Below, piece by piece: positions 1 to 8,212 of a DNA stretch of 42,638 nucleotides (its first letter is position 1; each line of letters starts with the position of its first letter). Both the position numbers and the translations under genes were made by a program. Under the pieces are notes generated by a model. That model was not told where the DNA came from, ran no database searches, and saw only the letters and a list, made by a program, of their open reading frames with translations. The DNA is taken from assembly GCF_002954775.1 (NCBI RefSeq), contig NZ_PJME01000069.1, forward strand, positions 1 to 42,638, given 5' to 3'. The DNA is from Streptomyces geranii (GTDB lineage Bacteria > Actinomycetota > Actinomycetes > Streptomycetales > Streptomycetaceae).

Positions 1-123
1 GAAGACCCAGGGCACCACCCTCGAAGGCATCAACGGCGAGCAGTTGCTGGACATCTGGTCGGACATCGACGGCGATCTGTCCGGGGGCGAGGACGACTGA
101 ACCGGGCGGCCCCGCGCCGCCCC
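1..123 (+). repeat. Exact 123-bp copy of 8960-9082 (3' end of the 145-aa gene)
   Basis: Bases 1-123 are identical to 8960-9082. They hold the last 32 codons and stop (2-100) of the acidic T7SS-associated gene at 8622-9059 plus the first bases after its stop. The match ends where this copy runs into a C tract. A perfect copy at the very edge, followed by homopolymers, looks more like an assembly or read-end artefact than a real gene fragment. No start or upstream part is present, so no functional gene is claimed. Confidence 0.9.
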
Positions 124-186
124 CCCCCGGACCGGCCCCCCCCCCCCCCCGGGGGGGGGGGGGGTTCGGGGGGGGGGGGGGGGGGG
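124..186. other. C/G homopolymer tract, probable sequencing or assembly artefact
   Basis: After a short C run and a CCGG-containing spacer come 15 C (136-150), 14 G (151-164), TTC, then 19 G (168-186). Such runs are not normal even in high-GC Streptomyces DNA and sit at the junction of the duplicated fragment with unrelated intergenic sequence. No gene or signal is seen here. Confidence 0.75.
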
Positions 187-205
187 CATGATCGGCCTGG
201 ACGGC

Positions 206-385
206 CTCGTCCTCAAACGCCGGACGGGCTGAGTGATGCCGGCCGGGGCTTGAGGGTGCGGGCTGGGGCTTGAGGGGCGCGGGCCGTGGCTTGGGGGGTG
301 CGGGCTGTGGCCCTGCGGTGCTGGCCGGGGCTTGAGTTTTCAGCGCCGGCCGGCATCTCCAGCCCGTCCGGCGTTTGAGGACGAG
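206..385. repeat. 26-bp perfect inverted repeat (arms 206-231 and 360-385)
   Basis: Bases 206-231 are the exact reverse complement of 360-385. The core is CCTCAAACGCCGGACGGGCT, an extragenic sequence I recognise as very common between Streptomyces genes. The arms are 128 bp apart, so a single hairpin is less likely than two separate copies of a dispersed repeat in opposite orientation. They lie beyond the 3' end of eccC. Confidence 0.8.
242..336. repeat. Degenerate ~21-bp tandem repeat
   Basis: About four imperfect units built on GGGGCTTGAGGGTGCGGGCT lie head to tail between the arms of the inverted repeat. The units drift (GGCTTGGGGGG, GGCCCTGCGGT) and do not keep an open frame. No gene is seen in this stretch. 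Confidence 0.6.
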
Positions 386-410
386 CGCGTTCAGCGCGAT
401 AGGCGGGGGT

Positions 411-430
411 CTGGGGGCGGCAGCCCCCAG
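411..430 (-). terminator. Hairpin downstream of eccC, candidate terminator
   Basis: CTGGGGGC (411-418) pairs perfectly with GCCCCCAG (423-430) around a GGCA loop. The hairpin begins 43 bp past the eccC stop in the direction of eccC transcription. There is no U tract, which is usual for Streptomyces terminators. Confidence 0.5.
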
Positions 431-472
431 GGATGGGAACGGGTAGGGGCGGCGGGGGCGAGGAAACTCTGG

Positions 473-3400
473 TCAGGTCGGCTCCCCCGCCCCCTCCACC
501 AGCGCCGTCTGGATCAGTGTCGCCTTCCGCCGGACCACGTACTGCGCCCTGCCCGGAGGCAGGTTCCGCGGCTTTGTGTTGCCGAAGACGTAGCCCTCAC
601 TCGGGGGGCAGGACAGCAGGACGCCCGGTGTGTTCACCTCGTCCAGGCGGCGTAGGAGCTGGTCGTTCAGGCCTCGGCCCGCTCCTGTCGCCGAGCGGAC
701 CGCGATCACGTGGAGGCCCAGTTCGTGGCCCAGGGCCAGGTGGTCGAAGAGCGGGGTGAAGGGGTGGTCGTAGTTGTTGCTGCCGACCACCATGTCGTAG
801 TCGTCCACCAGGACGAACAGGCGCGGGCCGTTCCACCAGTCCGCCAGGCGCATGCGTGCCGGGGTGATGTCCGGGCCGGGGAGGCGGGTCTTCAGGGCGC
901 GGGCCGAGCCGCCCACCAGTTCCTTCAGGGCGTCCACGGAGACCGCGTGGCCCAGTTGGTATTCGGTGGGGACCGCGTCCACCAGGTCGCGGCGGTAGTC
1001 CACCACCAGGATGCGGGCCTCCGCCGCCGTGTAGCGGGCCGTGATCGCCTGGGCCGCGAGGCGCAGCAGGTTCGTCTTGCCGCTTTCCGTGTCGCCTACC
1101 GCCACCAGGTGCGGGGTCCGGCTGAAGTCGTGCCAGACCGTCGACAACGTCTCCTCGTCCTGGCCGAGGGGGAGGCGTAGGCCTTCCGACAGTTCCGGGG
1201 TGGGGAGTGTCGACGCCAGGAGGCGGTGCGGGAGCATGCGTACCGGTGGGGCCGGTGGGCCCGTCCACGCCGTCGCGATTTGGTCGACCAGGGCCGTCAC
1301 GCCCTCCGCCAGGTCCTCCGCGTTGTCGCTGCCGTCGATGCGCGGGAGTGCCGTCAAGAAGTGGAGTTTGTCGCCTACCGTGAGGCCCCTGCCCGGGGTG
1401 CGGGGCACCGTGGCCGCCTTGCGTACGTCCACCACCGAGTCCATCGTGTCGCCCAGCCGCAACTCCAGGCGGGTGGCGCTCTGGTCGCGGATCTGGGCCG
1501 ACAACTCCACCCAGCGGGTGGTGGTGACTATGAGGTGGATGCCGTAGTTCAGGCCACCGGTGGCCAGTTGATTGAAGGTCGGGAGCAGGCTGTCGAAGTT
1601 CTGCTTCACCTGGGCCCAGCCGTCCACCACCAGGAAGACGTCGCCGTGTGTCTCGTCGGCGAACTCCCCCGCCGCCCGGCGGCGGCGGTAGGTGGCCATG
1701 GAGTCGATGCCGTTGTCGAGGAAGAACTGCTCGCGCTGGTTGAGGACGCCGGTGACCTCGGCCACCGTACGGCTGATGCGTTCGCTGTCCAGGCGGGCCG
1801 CGACCCCGCCGACGTGCGGCAGGCCCGCCAGGGAGGAGAGGGTGCCGCCGCCGAAGTCCAGGCAGTAGAACTGCACTTCGGTGGGGGTGTGGGTGAGGGC
1901 CAGGCTGGTTATCAGGGTGCGGAGCACTGTCGACTTGCCGCTTTGTGAGCCGCCCGCTATCGCCACGTGGCCGCCGCCCGCCGACAGGTCCACCACCAGC
2001 GGGTCCCGGCGCTGGTCGAAGGGCTTGTCCACCAGGCCCACCGGGACGCGTAGGCGGCCCGCGCCCGGCCAGCCGGTGGCGCTCAGGCCCCGGTCGGGGG
2101 TGGGGGTCAGGCCGGGGAGCAGGGCGTCCAGGGCCGGGGGTGCGCCCAGTGGGGGCAGCCAGACCTGGTGGGCCGTCGGGCCGTGGTCGCGCAGGCGGTC
2201 CAGGGCCACCGTGAGGAGGCTGTCGGCGGACTCCGTCTCCTCCTCCTGCTGGGGGTCGGGGACGGCCGCCGGGGTGCGTGGCACGACCCAGCCCGCCGAC
2301 CAGGGGACCACCTGGCTGGCCACCCGGGCCTGGACGACGGCGCCGCGCCGGTGGCGGTACGGGCCGGAGACGTACGCCGCCCGGAAGCGGGTCAGTGCCT
2401 CGACGCCGCTCTTGAGGAAGCCCACGCCCGGCTGGGAGGGGAGTTGGTAGGCATCGGGGACGCCGAGGACGCCTCGGCTCTCCATCGCGGAGAAGGTGCG
2501 CAGGCCGACCCGGTAGGAGAGGTGGCTCTCCAGCTGGTGCATACGGCCCTCGTCCAGGCGCTGGGAGGCCAGGAGCAGATGGACGCCCAGGGAGCGGCCG
2601 AGGCGGCCGATCATCACGAACAGGTCCATGAACTCCCGGTGTGCGGCCAGGAGTTCGCTGAACTCGTCGACGACGACGAAGAGGCTGGGAAGGGGGGCCA
2701 GCGGGGTGCCTGCTGCTCTTGCCTTCTCGTACTCCAGGGCCGAGGAGTAGTTGCCCGCTGCTCGCAACAGCTCCTGGCGGCGGATGAGTTCGCCGTGCAG
2801 GGCGTCCTGCATGCGGTCCACCAGGGCTACTTCGTCCGCGAGGTTGGTGATCACCGCTGAGGTGTGCGGGAGTTCGTCAAGACCCAGGAAGGTCGCGCCG
2901 CCCTTGAAGTCGACCAGGATGAAGTTGAGGGTCTCGGAGGAGTTGGTGAGGGCTAGGCCCAGGACGAGGGTGCGCAGCAGTTCGCTCTTGCCGGAGCCGG
3001 TGGCGCCGATCAGCATGCCGTGCGGGCCCATGCCGCCCTGCGCGGACTCCTTGATGTCGAGTTCCACGGGTGCGCCGTCGGCGCCGATCGCGACGGGTAC
3101 GCGCAGCCGGGCGGCGCCGGTGTGTTTGCGCCACAGGGTCGGCGGGTCGTGCCGGTAGAGGTCGGGGATGCCGAGCAGGGTCGTCAACTGGACGTCGGCG
3201 GCGAGGGGTTCGGCGGAGTCGGCGGTCAGGCCCATGCGGTACGGGGCGATCAGCCGGGCCAGCGACTCGGCGGCGGCCGGGCCGACGCGGTCCGGACGGC
3301 CGAGGAGGGTGGTCTGTTCCTTGCGGGTGCGGTCGGTGCGTACGAGGCGGACGGCGGACGGGGTGACGTCCAGCCGCAGGGTGGTGCGGCCGGGGCGCCA

Positions 3401-4450
3401 GGTGAGGGCGCCGGACAGGTCGAGGACGATGGTGTTGCGGAAGCCGGGGCCGTCCAGGCGGTGACCGGCCGGGACGGTGACGCCGTCGACGACGATCACC
3501 GTGAACGGCTCGTCGCGGCCGGGGACCGCCTCGGGGTCGAAGACCGGGCGCTCGGTGAACTCGGCGCCGAGCAGGTCCTCCAGGTCGTTGAAGGCGGTGG
3601 CGATCATGCGGGCGGGTCCCGCACCGTCCTGTTCCTGGGGGTGCAGGTTGTGCGGCAGCCACTTCACCCACTCCCACTCCGCGCGCCGCTCGTCGGACAC
3701 GCACAGCGCCACCCACAGCTCCTCCGGCGGGTGGAACAGGGCGAGTTGGCACAGCGCGGCCCGCACCATGGCCCGTACGGCCGCGTCGTCGCCCCGGGTC
3801 AGGACGCGGGACCAGGAGCGGAGGTAGAGGGCGATGGGCTGCTCGGGGACCGTGCTGTAGGCGCGGACGAAGCGGCGCAGGGCGTGGGCGGAGAGGGGTT
3901 CGAGGTCCTCAACGGGCTTGGTGGAGAGGGGGTTGAGCCGCATGGCGAACTGCTGGTCGCCGACGGCTATCCGGACCTCGCCGAAGTCCTCGTCCTTGAC
4001 GCGCCGTTCCCACAGGCGGGTCGTCCGGACCATCGTGCGCAGGACCCTGGGGTCCGGGTGGCGCCAGGCCAGCGCCAACTGCTGTTCCACGACGGCCCGG
4101 TGGACCTTGCGGCGGGTCTGGGTGAGGTAGCGGAGGTAGTCGCGGCGCTCACCGCGCAGACGTTCCTTGCGCTCGCCCGCCTTGCGCATCACCTGGCCGA
4201 CCATCATGGCGGCGGAGGCCATCACCATCATGCCGAGGGCGATGTACATGAACGCGCCGTTGCCGCCGCCGGGCCGGATGAACATCAGCATCATCGACAC
4301 GGACATCATGGCCATCGGGAGATACGTCCAGATGGCCGAGCTGTCCGCGACGACCTCGGGAAGCGTCGGCGGTTCCTGGAGAGTGAGTTCGCCCTCGGGC
4401 ATGTCCGGGCCCCGGCGGCGGGCCGGCCTGCGGAACAGAACCACGCTCAA
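473..4450 (-). CDS. eccC: EccC, type VII secretion FtsK/SpoIIIE ATPase
   Basis: This 1325-aa protein is the motor of the T7SS inner-membrane complex and recognises and drives substrates. Two membrane helices lie at about 41-58 and 66-87. Three FtsK/SpoIIIE ATPase domains follow. Walker A motifs are GATGSGKSE (about 484), GGSQSGKST (about 836) and GDTESGKTN (about 1123). Walker B motifs are VVVDEF, LVVDGW and VLVDDY. Only the first has the catalytic Glu after the Asp, in line with reports that D1 is the active ATPase and D2/D3 are regulatory or substrate-binding. The start is set at TTG 4450 because AAGGAG (4464-4459) lies 8 nt upstream and the protein then begins MSVVLFRRPARR. GTG at 4444 is the alternative. 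The longer open frame upstream covers eccD on the other strand and is not real. The length is normal for actinobacterial EccC, with all ATPase domains on one chain. Confidence 0.96.
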   Translation of the reverse strand: MSVVLFRRPARRRGPDMPEGELTLQEPPTLPEVVADSSAIWTYLPMAMMSVSMMLMFIRPGGGNGAFMYIALGMMVMASAAMMVGQVMRKAGERKERLRGERRDYLRYLTQTRRKVHRAVVEQQLALAWRHPDPRVLRTMVRTTRLWERRVKDEDFGEVRIAVGDQQFAMRLNPLSTKPVEDLEPLSAHALRRFVRAYSTVPEQPIALYLRSWSRVLTRGDDAAVRAMVRAALCQLALFHPPEELWVALCVSDERRAEWEWVKWLPHNLHPQEQDGAGPARMIATAFNDLEDLLGAEFTERPVFDPEAVPGRDEPFTVIVVDGVTVPAGHRLDGPGFRNTIVLDLSGALTWRPGRTTLRLDVTPSAVRLVRTDRTRKEQTTLLGRPDRVGPAAAESLARLIAPYRMGLTADSAEPLAADVQLTTLLGIPDLYRHDPPTLWRKHTGAARLRVPVAIGADGAPVELDIKESAQGGMGPHGMLIGATGSGKSELLRTLVLGLALTNSSETLNFILVDFKGGATFLGLDELPHTSAVITNLADEVALVDRMQDALHGELIRRQELLRAAGNYSSALEYEKARAAGTPLAPLPSLFVVVDEFSELLAAHREFMDLFVMIGRLGRSLGVHLLLASQRLDEGRMHQLESHLSYRVGLRTFSAMESRGVLGVPDAYQLPSQPGVGFLKSGVEALTRFRAAYVSGPYRHRRGAVVQARVASQVVPWSAGWVVPRTPAAVPDPQQEEETESADSLLTVALDRLRDHGPTAHQVWLPPLGAPPALDALLPGLTPTPDRGLSATGWPGAGRLRVPVGLVDKPFDQRRDPLVVDLSAGGGHVAIAGGSQSGKSTVLRTLITSLALTHTPTEVQFYCLDFGGGTLSSLAGLPHVGGVAARLDSERISRTVAEVTGVLNQREQFFLDNGIDSMATYRRRRAAGEFADETHGDVFLVVDGWAQVKQNFDSLLPTFNQLATGGLNYGIHLIVTTTRWVELSAQIRDQSATRLELRLGDTMDSVVDVRKAATVPRTPGRGLTVGDKLHFLTALPRIDGSDNAEDLAEGVTALVDQIATAWTGPPAPPVRMLPHRLLASTLPTPELSEGLRLPLGQDEETLSTVWHDFSRTPHLVAVGDTESGKTNLLRLAAQAITARYTAAEARILVVDYRRDLVDAVPTEYQLGHAVSVDALKELVGGSARALKTRLPGPDITPARMRLADWWNGPRLFVLVDDYDMVVGSNNYDHPFTPLFDHLALGHELGLHVIAVRSATGAGRGLNDQLLRRLDEVNTPGVLLSCPPSEGYVFGNTKPRNLPPGRAQYVVRRKATLIQTALVEGAGEPT

Positions 4451-4458
4451 CGCACATG

Positions 4459-4464
4459 CTCCTT
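4459..4464 (-). promoter_or_regulatory. Ribosome binding site that decides the TTG start of eccC
   Basis: On the minus strand this reads AAGGAG with an 8-nt spacer to TTG 4450. The next in-frame candidate, GTG 4444, would have a 14-nt spacer. This favours the uncommon TTG start. Confidence 0.7.
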
Positions 4465-4537
4465 CAAAGGGTTGAAATGCCGTCCGGGCCGAAAACAGGT
4501 CGTAATTCGGCCAACGGGGGCGTGCCCGCGGGTACTT

Positions 4538-4567
4538 GTGACACGCGAATGAAACGGGACCCATAAT
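4538..4567 (+). promoter_or_regulatory. Candidate sigma-70 type promoter for eccD-eccB
   Basis: GTGACA (4538-4543, 5/6 to TTGACA) and CATAAT (4562-4567, 5/6 to TATAAT) are 18 nt apart in the 222-bp divergent eccC/eccD gap, about 105 nt before the eccD start. I saw no equally good pair on the minus strand for eccC. This is consensus matching by eye only. Confidence 0.45.
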
Positions 4568-4672
4568 TCCGTTCGATCGGCGGTCAGTAGTCTGCATGCC
4601 ATCAACTCGTACGTCCAAGTGGACGTGGACGAGTTCACCGCCCGGAATCTTTTTGGAGACGTGAACCCCACG

Positions 4673-6073
4673 ATGACCGACAGCTCCGTTGCGGGTCTGT
4701 GCCGCCTCACGGTACGGGCCCCGGCCAGGACCATCGATCTGGCGGTGCCCGCCGACGTGCCCGTCGCCGATCTGCTGCCCACCGTGCTGCGTTACGCCGG
4801 TGAGGAGATCGAGGAGAGCGGCCTGGAGCACGACGGCTGGGTCCTGCAACGGCTGGGCGGGGCCCCGCTGGACGAGGAGAACACCCTGGAGGCGCTCGAC
4901 CTCAAGGACGGCGAGGTGGTGTACCTGCGGCCGTTCACCGAGGCGTTGCCCGAGGTGCGGCTGGACGACCTGGTGGACGGGATCGCCAACGTCACCCGGG
5001 ACCGGCTGCACGGGTGGAACGAGGCGGCCGGGCGCCGGCTGCTGCTCGGCATGACGGTGGCCGCCCTGACACTGGGCCTGCTGGTGCTGGCCTGGCCCGG
5101 CGGCCCGGCCTCGGTGCGGATCGGCACGGCGGGGGTGGCCGGGCTGCTGCTGCTCGCCGGGGCGGCCTCGGCGAGCCGTGCGGTCGGGGACGCGGCGGCA
5201 GGCGCGACCCTCGGGTTCATGGCGGCGCCCTATCTGGCGCTCGCGGGCTGGCTGGTGCCGGGCGGGGAGATCGCCGGTCCGGACGCCCACCAGGTGCTGG
5301 GCGCCCGCCTGTTGGCCGCGGCGGCGGCCGGAGCGGGCGGCGCCGTGCTGGCGCTGGCCCTGGCGGCCGTACGTACGCCGCTGTTCGTGGCCTCGGCGCT
5401 GGTCGCGGTGGCCGGGGCGCTGGCGGGCGGGCTGATGAGCGTGTTCGACCTGGCCGTGGACGGCGCGGCTGCGGCGGTGGCCGGGCTGGCGGTGCTGCTG
5501 GGCGGTTTCGTGCCGTCGCTGTCGTTCAAGCTGGCCGGGATGCGGATGCCGGCGCTGCCGACGAACGCGCAGCAGCTCCAGGAGGGCATCGAGCCCTACA
5601 ACGGGCGGGACGTGGCCACCCGTACGGAGCTGGCGAGCGGCTGGATGACCGGCCTGTACGCGGCGACGGGCGTCCTGTGCGCGACCTGCCTGGTGCCGCT
5701 GACGCGGAACCCGAACCTGCCGGAGACCCTGACAGCGGTGGTCCTGGCGCTGCTGCTCCTGCTGCACGGGCGGGGCATGGTCAACGTGTGGCAGCGGCTG
5801 GCGCTCGTACTGCCGGGCTCTCTGGGTGTGGCCCTGCTGGCGCTGGCCCTGGCCGTGGACACGGCCCCGGCGGACCGTCCGCTGCTGGTGGTGGGCCTGC
5901 TGGCGCTGGCCACGGTGCTGGCGGTCGCGTCGTGGACGGTGCCGGGGCGGCGGATGCTGCCGTACTGGGGGCGCGCGGCGGAACTCCTGCACTCCCTGCT
6001 GGCGATGTCCCTGCTGCCGCTGACCCTGTGGGTGCTGGGCGTGTTCGCCGCGCTGCGCTCGCTCACCGGTTGA
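4673..6073 (+). CDS. eccD: EccD, type VII secretion membrane channel protein
   Basis: This 466-aa protein has an N-terminal ubiquitin-like domain (about 1-85, beginning LCRLTVRAPARTIDLAVP) followed by roughly eleven hydrophobic helices rich in Leu, Ala, Gly and Val. That is the standard EccD architecture; EccD forms the membrane barrel of the ESX complex. The last helix runs almost to the C-terminus. ATG 4673 gives MTDSSVAGLCRL, the usual family N-terminus. A GGAG at 4655-4658 is 14 nt upstream, somewhat far. GTG 4661 is too close to that GGAG, and GTG 4619 has no ribosome site, so the exact start is uncertain. The gene is divergent from eccC and 110 bp upstream of eccB, probably in one transcript with it. 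Confidence 0.93.
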   Translation: MTDSSVAGLCRLTVRAPARTIDLAVPADVPVADLLPTVLRYAGEEIEESGLEHDGWVLQRLGGAPLDEENTLEALDLKDGEVVYLRPFTEALPEVRLDDLVDGIANVTRDRLHGWNEAAGRRLLLGMTVAALTLGLLVLAWPGGPASVRIGTAGVAGLLLLAGAASASRAVGDAAAGATLGFMAAPYLALAGWLVPGGEIAGPDAHQVLGARLLAAAAAGAGGAVLALALAAVRTPLFVASALVAVAGALAGGLMSVFDLAVDGAAAAVAGLAVLLGGFVPSLSFKLAGMRMPALPTNAQQLQEGIEPYNGRDVATRTELASGWMTGLYAATGVLCATCLVPLTRNPNLPETLTAVVLALLLLLHGRGMVNVWQRLALVLPGSLGVALLALALAVDTAPADRPLLVVGLLALATVLAVASWTVPGRRMLPYWGRAAELLHSLLAMSLLPLTLWVLGVFAALRSLTG

Positions 6074-6183
6074 ACCGGCGCGGCCCCTCGGCCGTGTGAG
6101 AGCTGTACCGCCCTGTCGCCGGCCCCGGCGGCCGGCCCCCTCGCCCATGCCCACCCCCGGTTCACCGGAAGGACCCGCAGTAC

Positions 6184-7707
6184 ATGCAGTCCAAGCGCGA
6201 TCAGGTGCAAGCGCACACCTTCATCATGAGCAGGCTCACCTCGGGGATGCTGCTCGCCGATCCGGACGCCCCGGAGAGCCCGCTGGGGCGGACCACCCGG
6301 GGGGCCGTGGCCGGGGTGCTGATCACCGTGCTGATCGCGGCGGGGGCCGTGGTGTTCGGGCTGATCTCGCCCGGGGGAAACGATTCGTGGCGCAGTGGTG
6401 AGTCGCTGATCGTCAACCGGGAGACGGGGGCCCGCTATCTGTATCTCGACGGGCGGCTGCGGCCGGTGCGCAACTACTCCTCCGCGCTGCTCATCGGCGG
6501 CGCGGACCTGGAGACCACCGATGTGAGCACCGCCTCGCTGCGCGGGACGCCCGTGGGGGCCGCCGTGGGGATCGCGGGGGCACCGGACTCGGTGCCCGGT
6601 GCCGGGGATCTGGAGTCCGGGGCCTGGCAGGTCTGTTCGGCGCTGGGCAGCGTCACGGCCGCCGACGGCACGGTCACCACACGCGCGGTGACGGCTCTGG
6701 TGGCCGGGGCCGAGGTGGCGGGCACCGCGGTCGGCGTCGGGGACGCGGTGCTGGTCAGCGGCCCGGACAAGAAGACCTATCTGGTGTGGCAGGGCAGCCG
6801 GCTGCCCCTGGACACCGAGTCCGGCGCGCTGCTGTCGCTGGGGTACAGCTCGGTGACCCCGCGGCCGGTCTCCGCCGCCTTCCTGGACGCCCTGGTGCCG
6901 GGCGCCGCGCTGGCCCCGCCGCAGGTGACGGGGCTGGGGTCGGCGGGTCCCGCGCTGGGCGGTACGGCGACCAAGGTGGGGCAGGTCTTCCAGGTCACGG
7001 TGCCGGGCGACGCCTCGGGCGGCGACTCGGGGGACGGCTCCGGCGGGCAGTACTACCTGCTGCGCGACGAGGGGCTCGTCCCGGTCACGGCCACGGGTGC
7101 CGCGCTGCTGCTCGGTGACCCGGACGTCCGGGCCAAGGCGTACGGGGGTGCCTCGCCCACCGCTCTGCCGGTCGGCGCCGACGTCCTCAAGGACCATCAG
7201 GCGCCCGGCAGCACCGGCGTCGACCCCTCGGCCTCCGGGCTGCCCGACACCCCGCCCCGCGCGGTCCGGGTGCCGGTCGGCTGGACCGCGTGCGCGCAGG
7301 TGAAGCCCGGCTCCGACGGGGTGCGGGTCAGCTCCCTGCTGGTCCGGGCGGGCGACCTCGCCCCGGTCACCCAGGCCAGTGGCGAGCCGGTGGCGGCGCC
7401 CTGTCTGCCGGTGGACGCGGTCGTCGTACGGCCGGGTCACGGGGTGCTGGTGCGGGCGCTGAGCGCGGGCGGCGGCGCGGTGGGTGCCGCGACCTACCTC
7501 GTGGGCGACGACGGGGTGAAGTACCGGGTGGCGTCGAAGAAGGCGCTCGCCTCGCTCGGGTACGCGGAGTCCGACGCCCGCAGGCTCCCCTCACCGCTGC
7601 TGGCGATGCTGCCGACCGGGCCCGACCTGAGCCCCGAGGCGGCGACCGGAGCCGCGGCGGTTTCGGCGGCGGGACCCTGCGGGTTGCTTTCAGGTAAAAG
7701 CAGTTGA
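6184..7707 (+). CDS. eccB: EccB, type VII secretion core protein
   Basis: This 507-aa protein begins MQSKRDQVQAHTFIMSRLTS, the strongly conserved EccB N-terminus, followed by the motif DPDAPESPLGRTTRG. One membrane helix (about 41-62, GVLITVLIAAGAVVFGLIS) anchors a large extracytoplasmic domain. Four Cys (in QVCSA, TACAQ, APCLP and GPCGLL) are external and could form two disulfides. EccB is a structural part of the ESX complex. GGAAGGA at 6167-6173 lies 10 nt before the ATG. The length and ending are normal for Streptomyces EccB. The gene follows eccD in the same direction and is separated from the small secreted-protein genes by a probable promoter. Confidence 0.95.
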   Translation: MQSKRDQVQAHTFIMSRLTSGMLLADPDAPESPLGRTTRGAVAGVLITVLIAAGAVVFGLISPGGNDSWRSGESLIVNRETGARYLYLDGRLRPVRNYSSALLIGGADLETTDVSTASLRGTPVGAAVGIAGAPDSVPGAGDLESGAWQVCSALGSVTAADGTVTTRAVTALVAGAEVAGTAVGVGDAVLVSGPDKKTYLVWQGSRLPLDTESGALLSLGYSSVTPRPVSAAFLDALVPGAALAPPQVTGLGSAGPALGGTATKVGQVFQVTVPGDASGGDSGDGSGGQYYLLRDEGLVPVTATGAALLLGDPDVRAKAYGGASPTALPVGADVLKDHQAPGSTGVDPSASGLPDTPPRAVRVPVGWTACAQVKPGSDGVRVSSLLVRAGDLAPVTQASGEPVAAPCLPVDAVVVRPGHGVLVRALSAGGGAVGAATYLVGDDGVKYRVASKKALASLGYAESDARRLPSPLLAMLPTGPDLSPEAATGAAAVSAAGPCGLLSGKSS

Positions 7708-7744
7708 TCTGTGGCCGATCCAACTACCGCCAGGAGGCGCCGTG

Positions 7745-7774
7745 TTGCAACCATTTCACGGGCAACTCTAGTCT
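7745..7774 (+). promoter_or_regulatory. Candidate promoter for the esx-like gene cluster
   Basis: TTGCAA (7745-7750) and TAGTCT (7769-7774) are 18 nt apart in the 116-bp gap after eccB. They would start a transcript near 7781 with a leader of about 43 nt. Position and composition support separate, stronger expression of the small WXG-type proteins. This is consensus matching by eye. Confidence 0.4.
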
Positions 7775-7823
7775 CTTGAGGTCGAGACAGTAACGACGCG
7801 TACCCAATCCCGAGGACGGAACG

Positions 7824-8162
7824 ATGGCAGGCAACGGCCAGCAGTCAAATGAACAGGCCACCCGCAACGGCATTCAGGCACTGGAGTCCGCGTTCAGCGG
7901 CATCCTGAAGTCGCGGCAGGACGTCGACCAGACGCGCGCCACTCTCTCCAGCGGCTACCAGGGCAGCGACGGCGGCCAGTTCGGCTCGCTGCTCAAGCAG
8001 TGGGACGACCAGTGCAACAGCATCCTGCGCAGCCTTGAGGACATGGTCGACAAGCTCAACCAGAGCCTCAGCCAGCACGGCAAGACCCAGGGTTCGTCCA
8101 ACGAGCAGATCAACGCGGCCTACTCGCAGTCGCAGGCCGCCTTCGACCAGCTCGCCGGCTGA
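7824..8162 (+). CDS. WXG100-type small T7SS protein (EsxA/EsxB-like), first of pair
   Basis: This 112-aa helical protein has the size and pattern of the WXG100 family: an N-terminal helix (about 8-45), a turn at SSGYQGSDGGQF, and a second helix rich in Leu and Gln. The turn holds Tyr-Gln-Gly instead of Trp-x-Gly, so it is a WXG variant. No clear C-terminal YxxxD/E export motif is seen; the nearest, YSQSQ, lacks the acidic residue. It probably forms a helical dimer with the protein encoded 50 bp downstream, which carries the canonical motif and export signal. The ATG follows GAGGACGGA. It is annotated from size, fold pattern and context, not close identity to a named Esx protein. Confidence 0.85.
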   Translation: MAGNGQQSNEQATRNGIQALESAFSGILKSRQDVDQTRATLSSGYQGSDGGQFGSLLKQWDDQCNSILRSLEDMVDKLNQSLSQHGKTQGSSNEQINAAYSQSQAAFDQLAG

Positions 8163-8212
8163 CACCCGCTCACGCACGCCCCACATTCCCCCCAGCGCAG
8201 GAGAGGTCTCTC

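Noticed and set aside
332..759. Small plus-strand open frames near the left edge
   Set aside because: They overlap the eccC 3' end and extragenic repeats, and show only Arg/Pro-rich shadow composition.
4451..6154. Upstream extension of the eccC reading frame to 6154 on the minus strand
   Set aside because: The extension lies wholly opposite eccD, is rich in Arg/Gln/His as expected for an antisense shadow, and the family N-terminus plus ribosome site fit TTG 4450.
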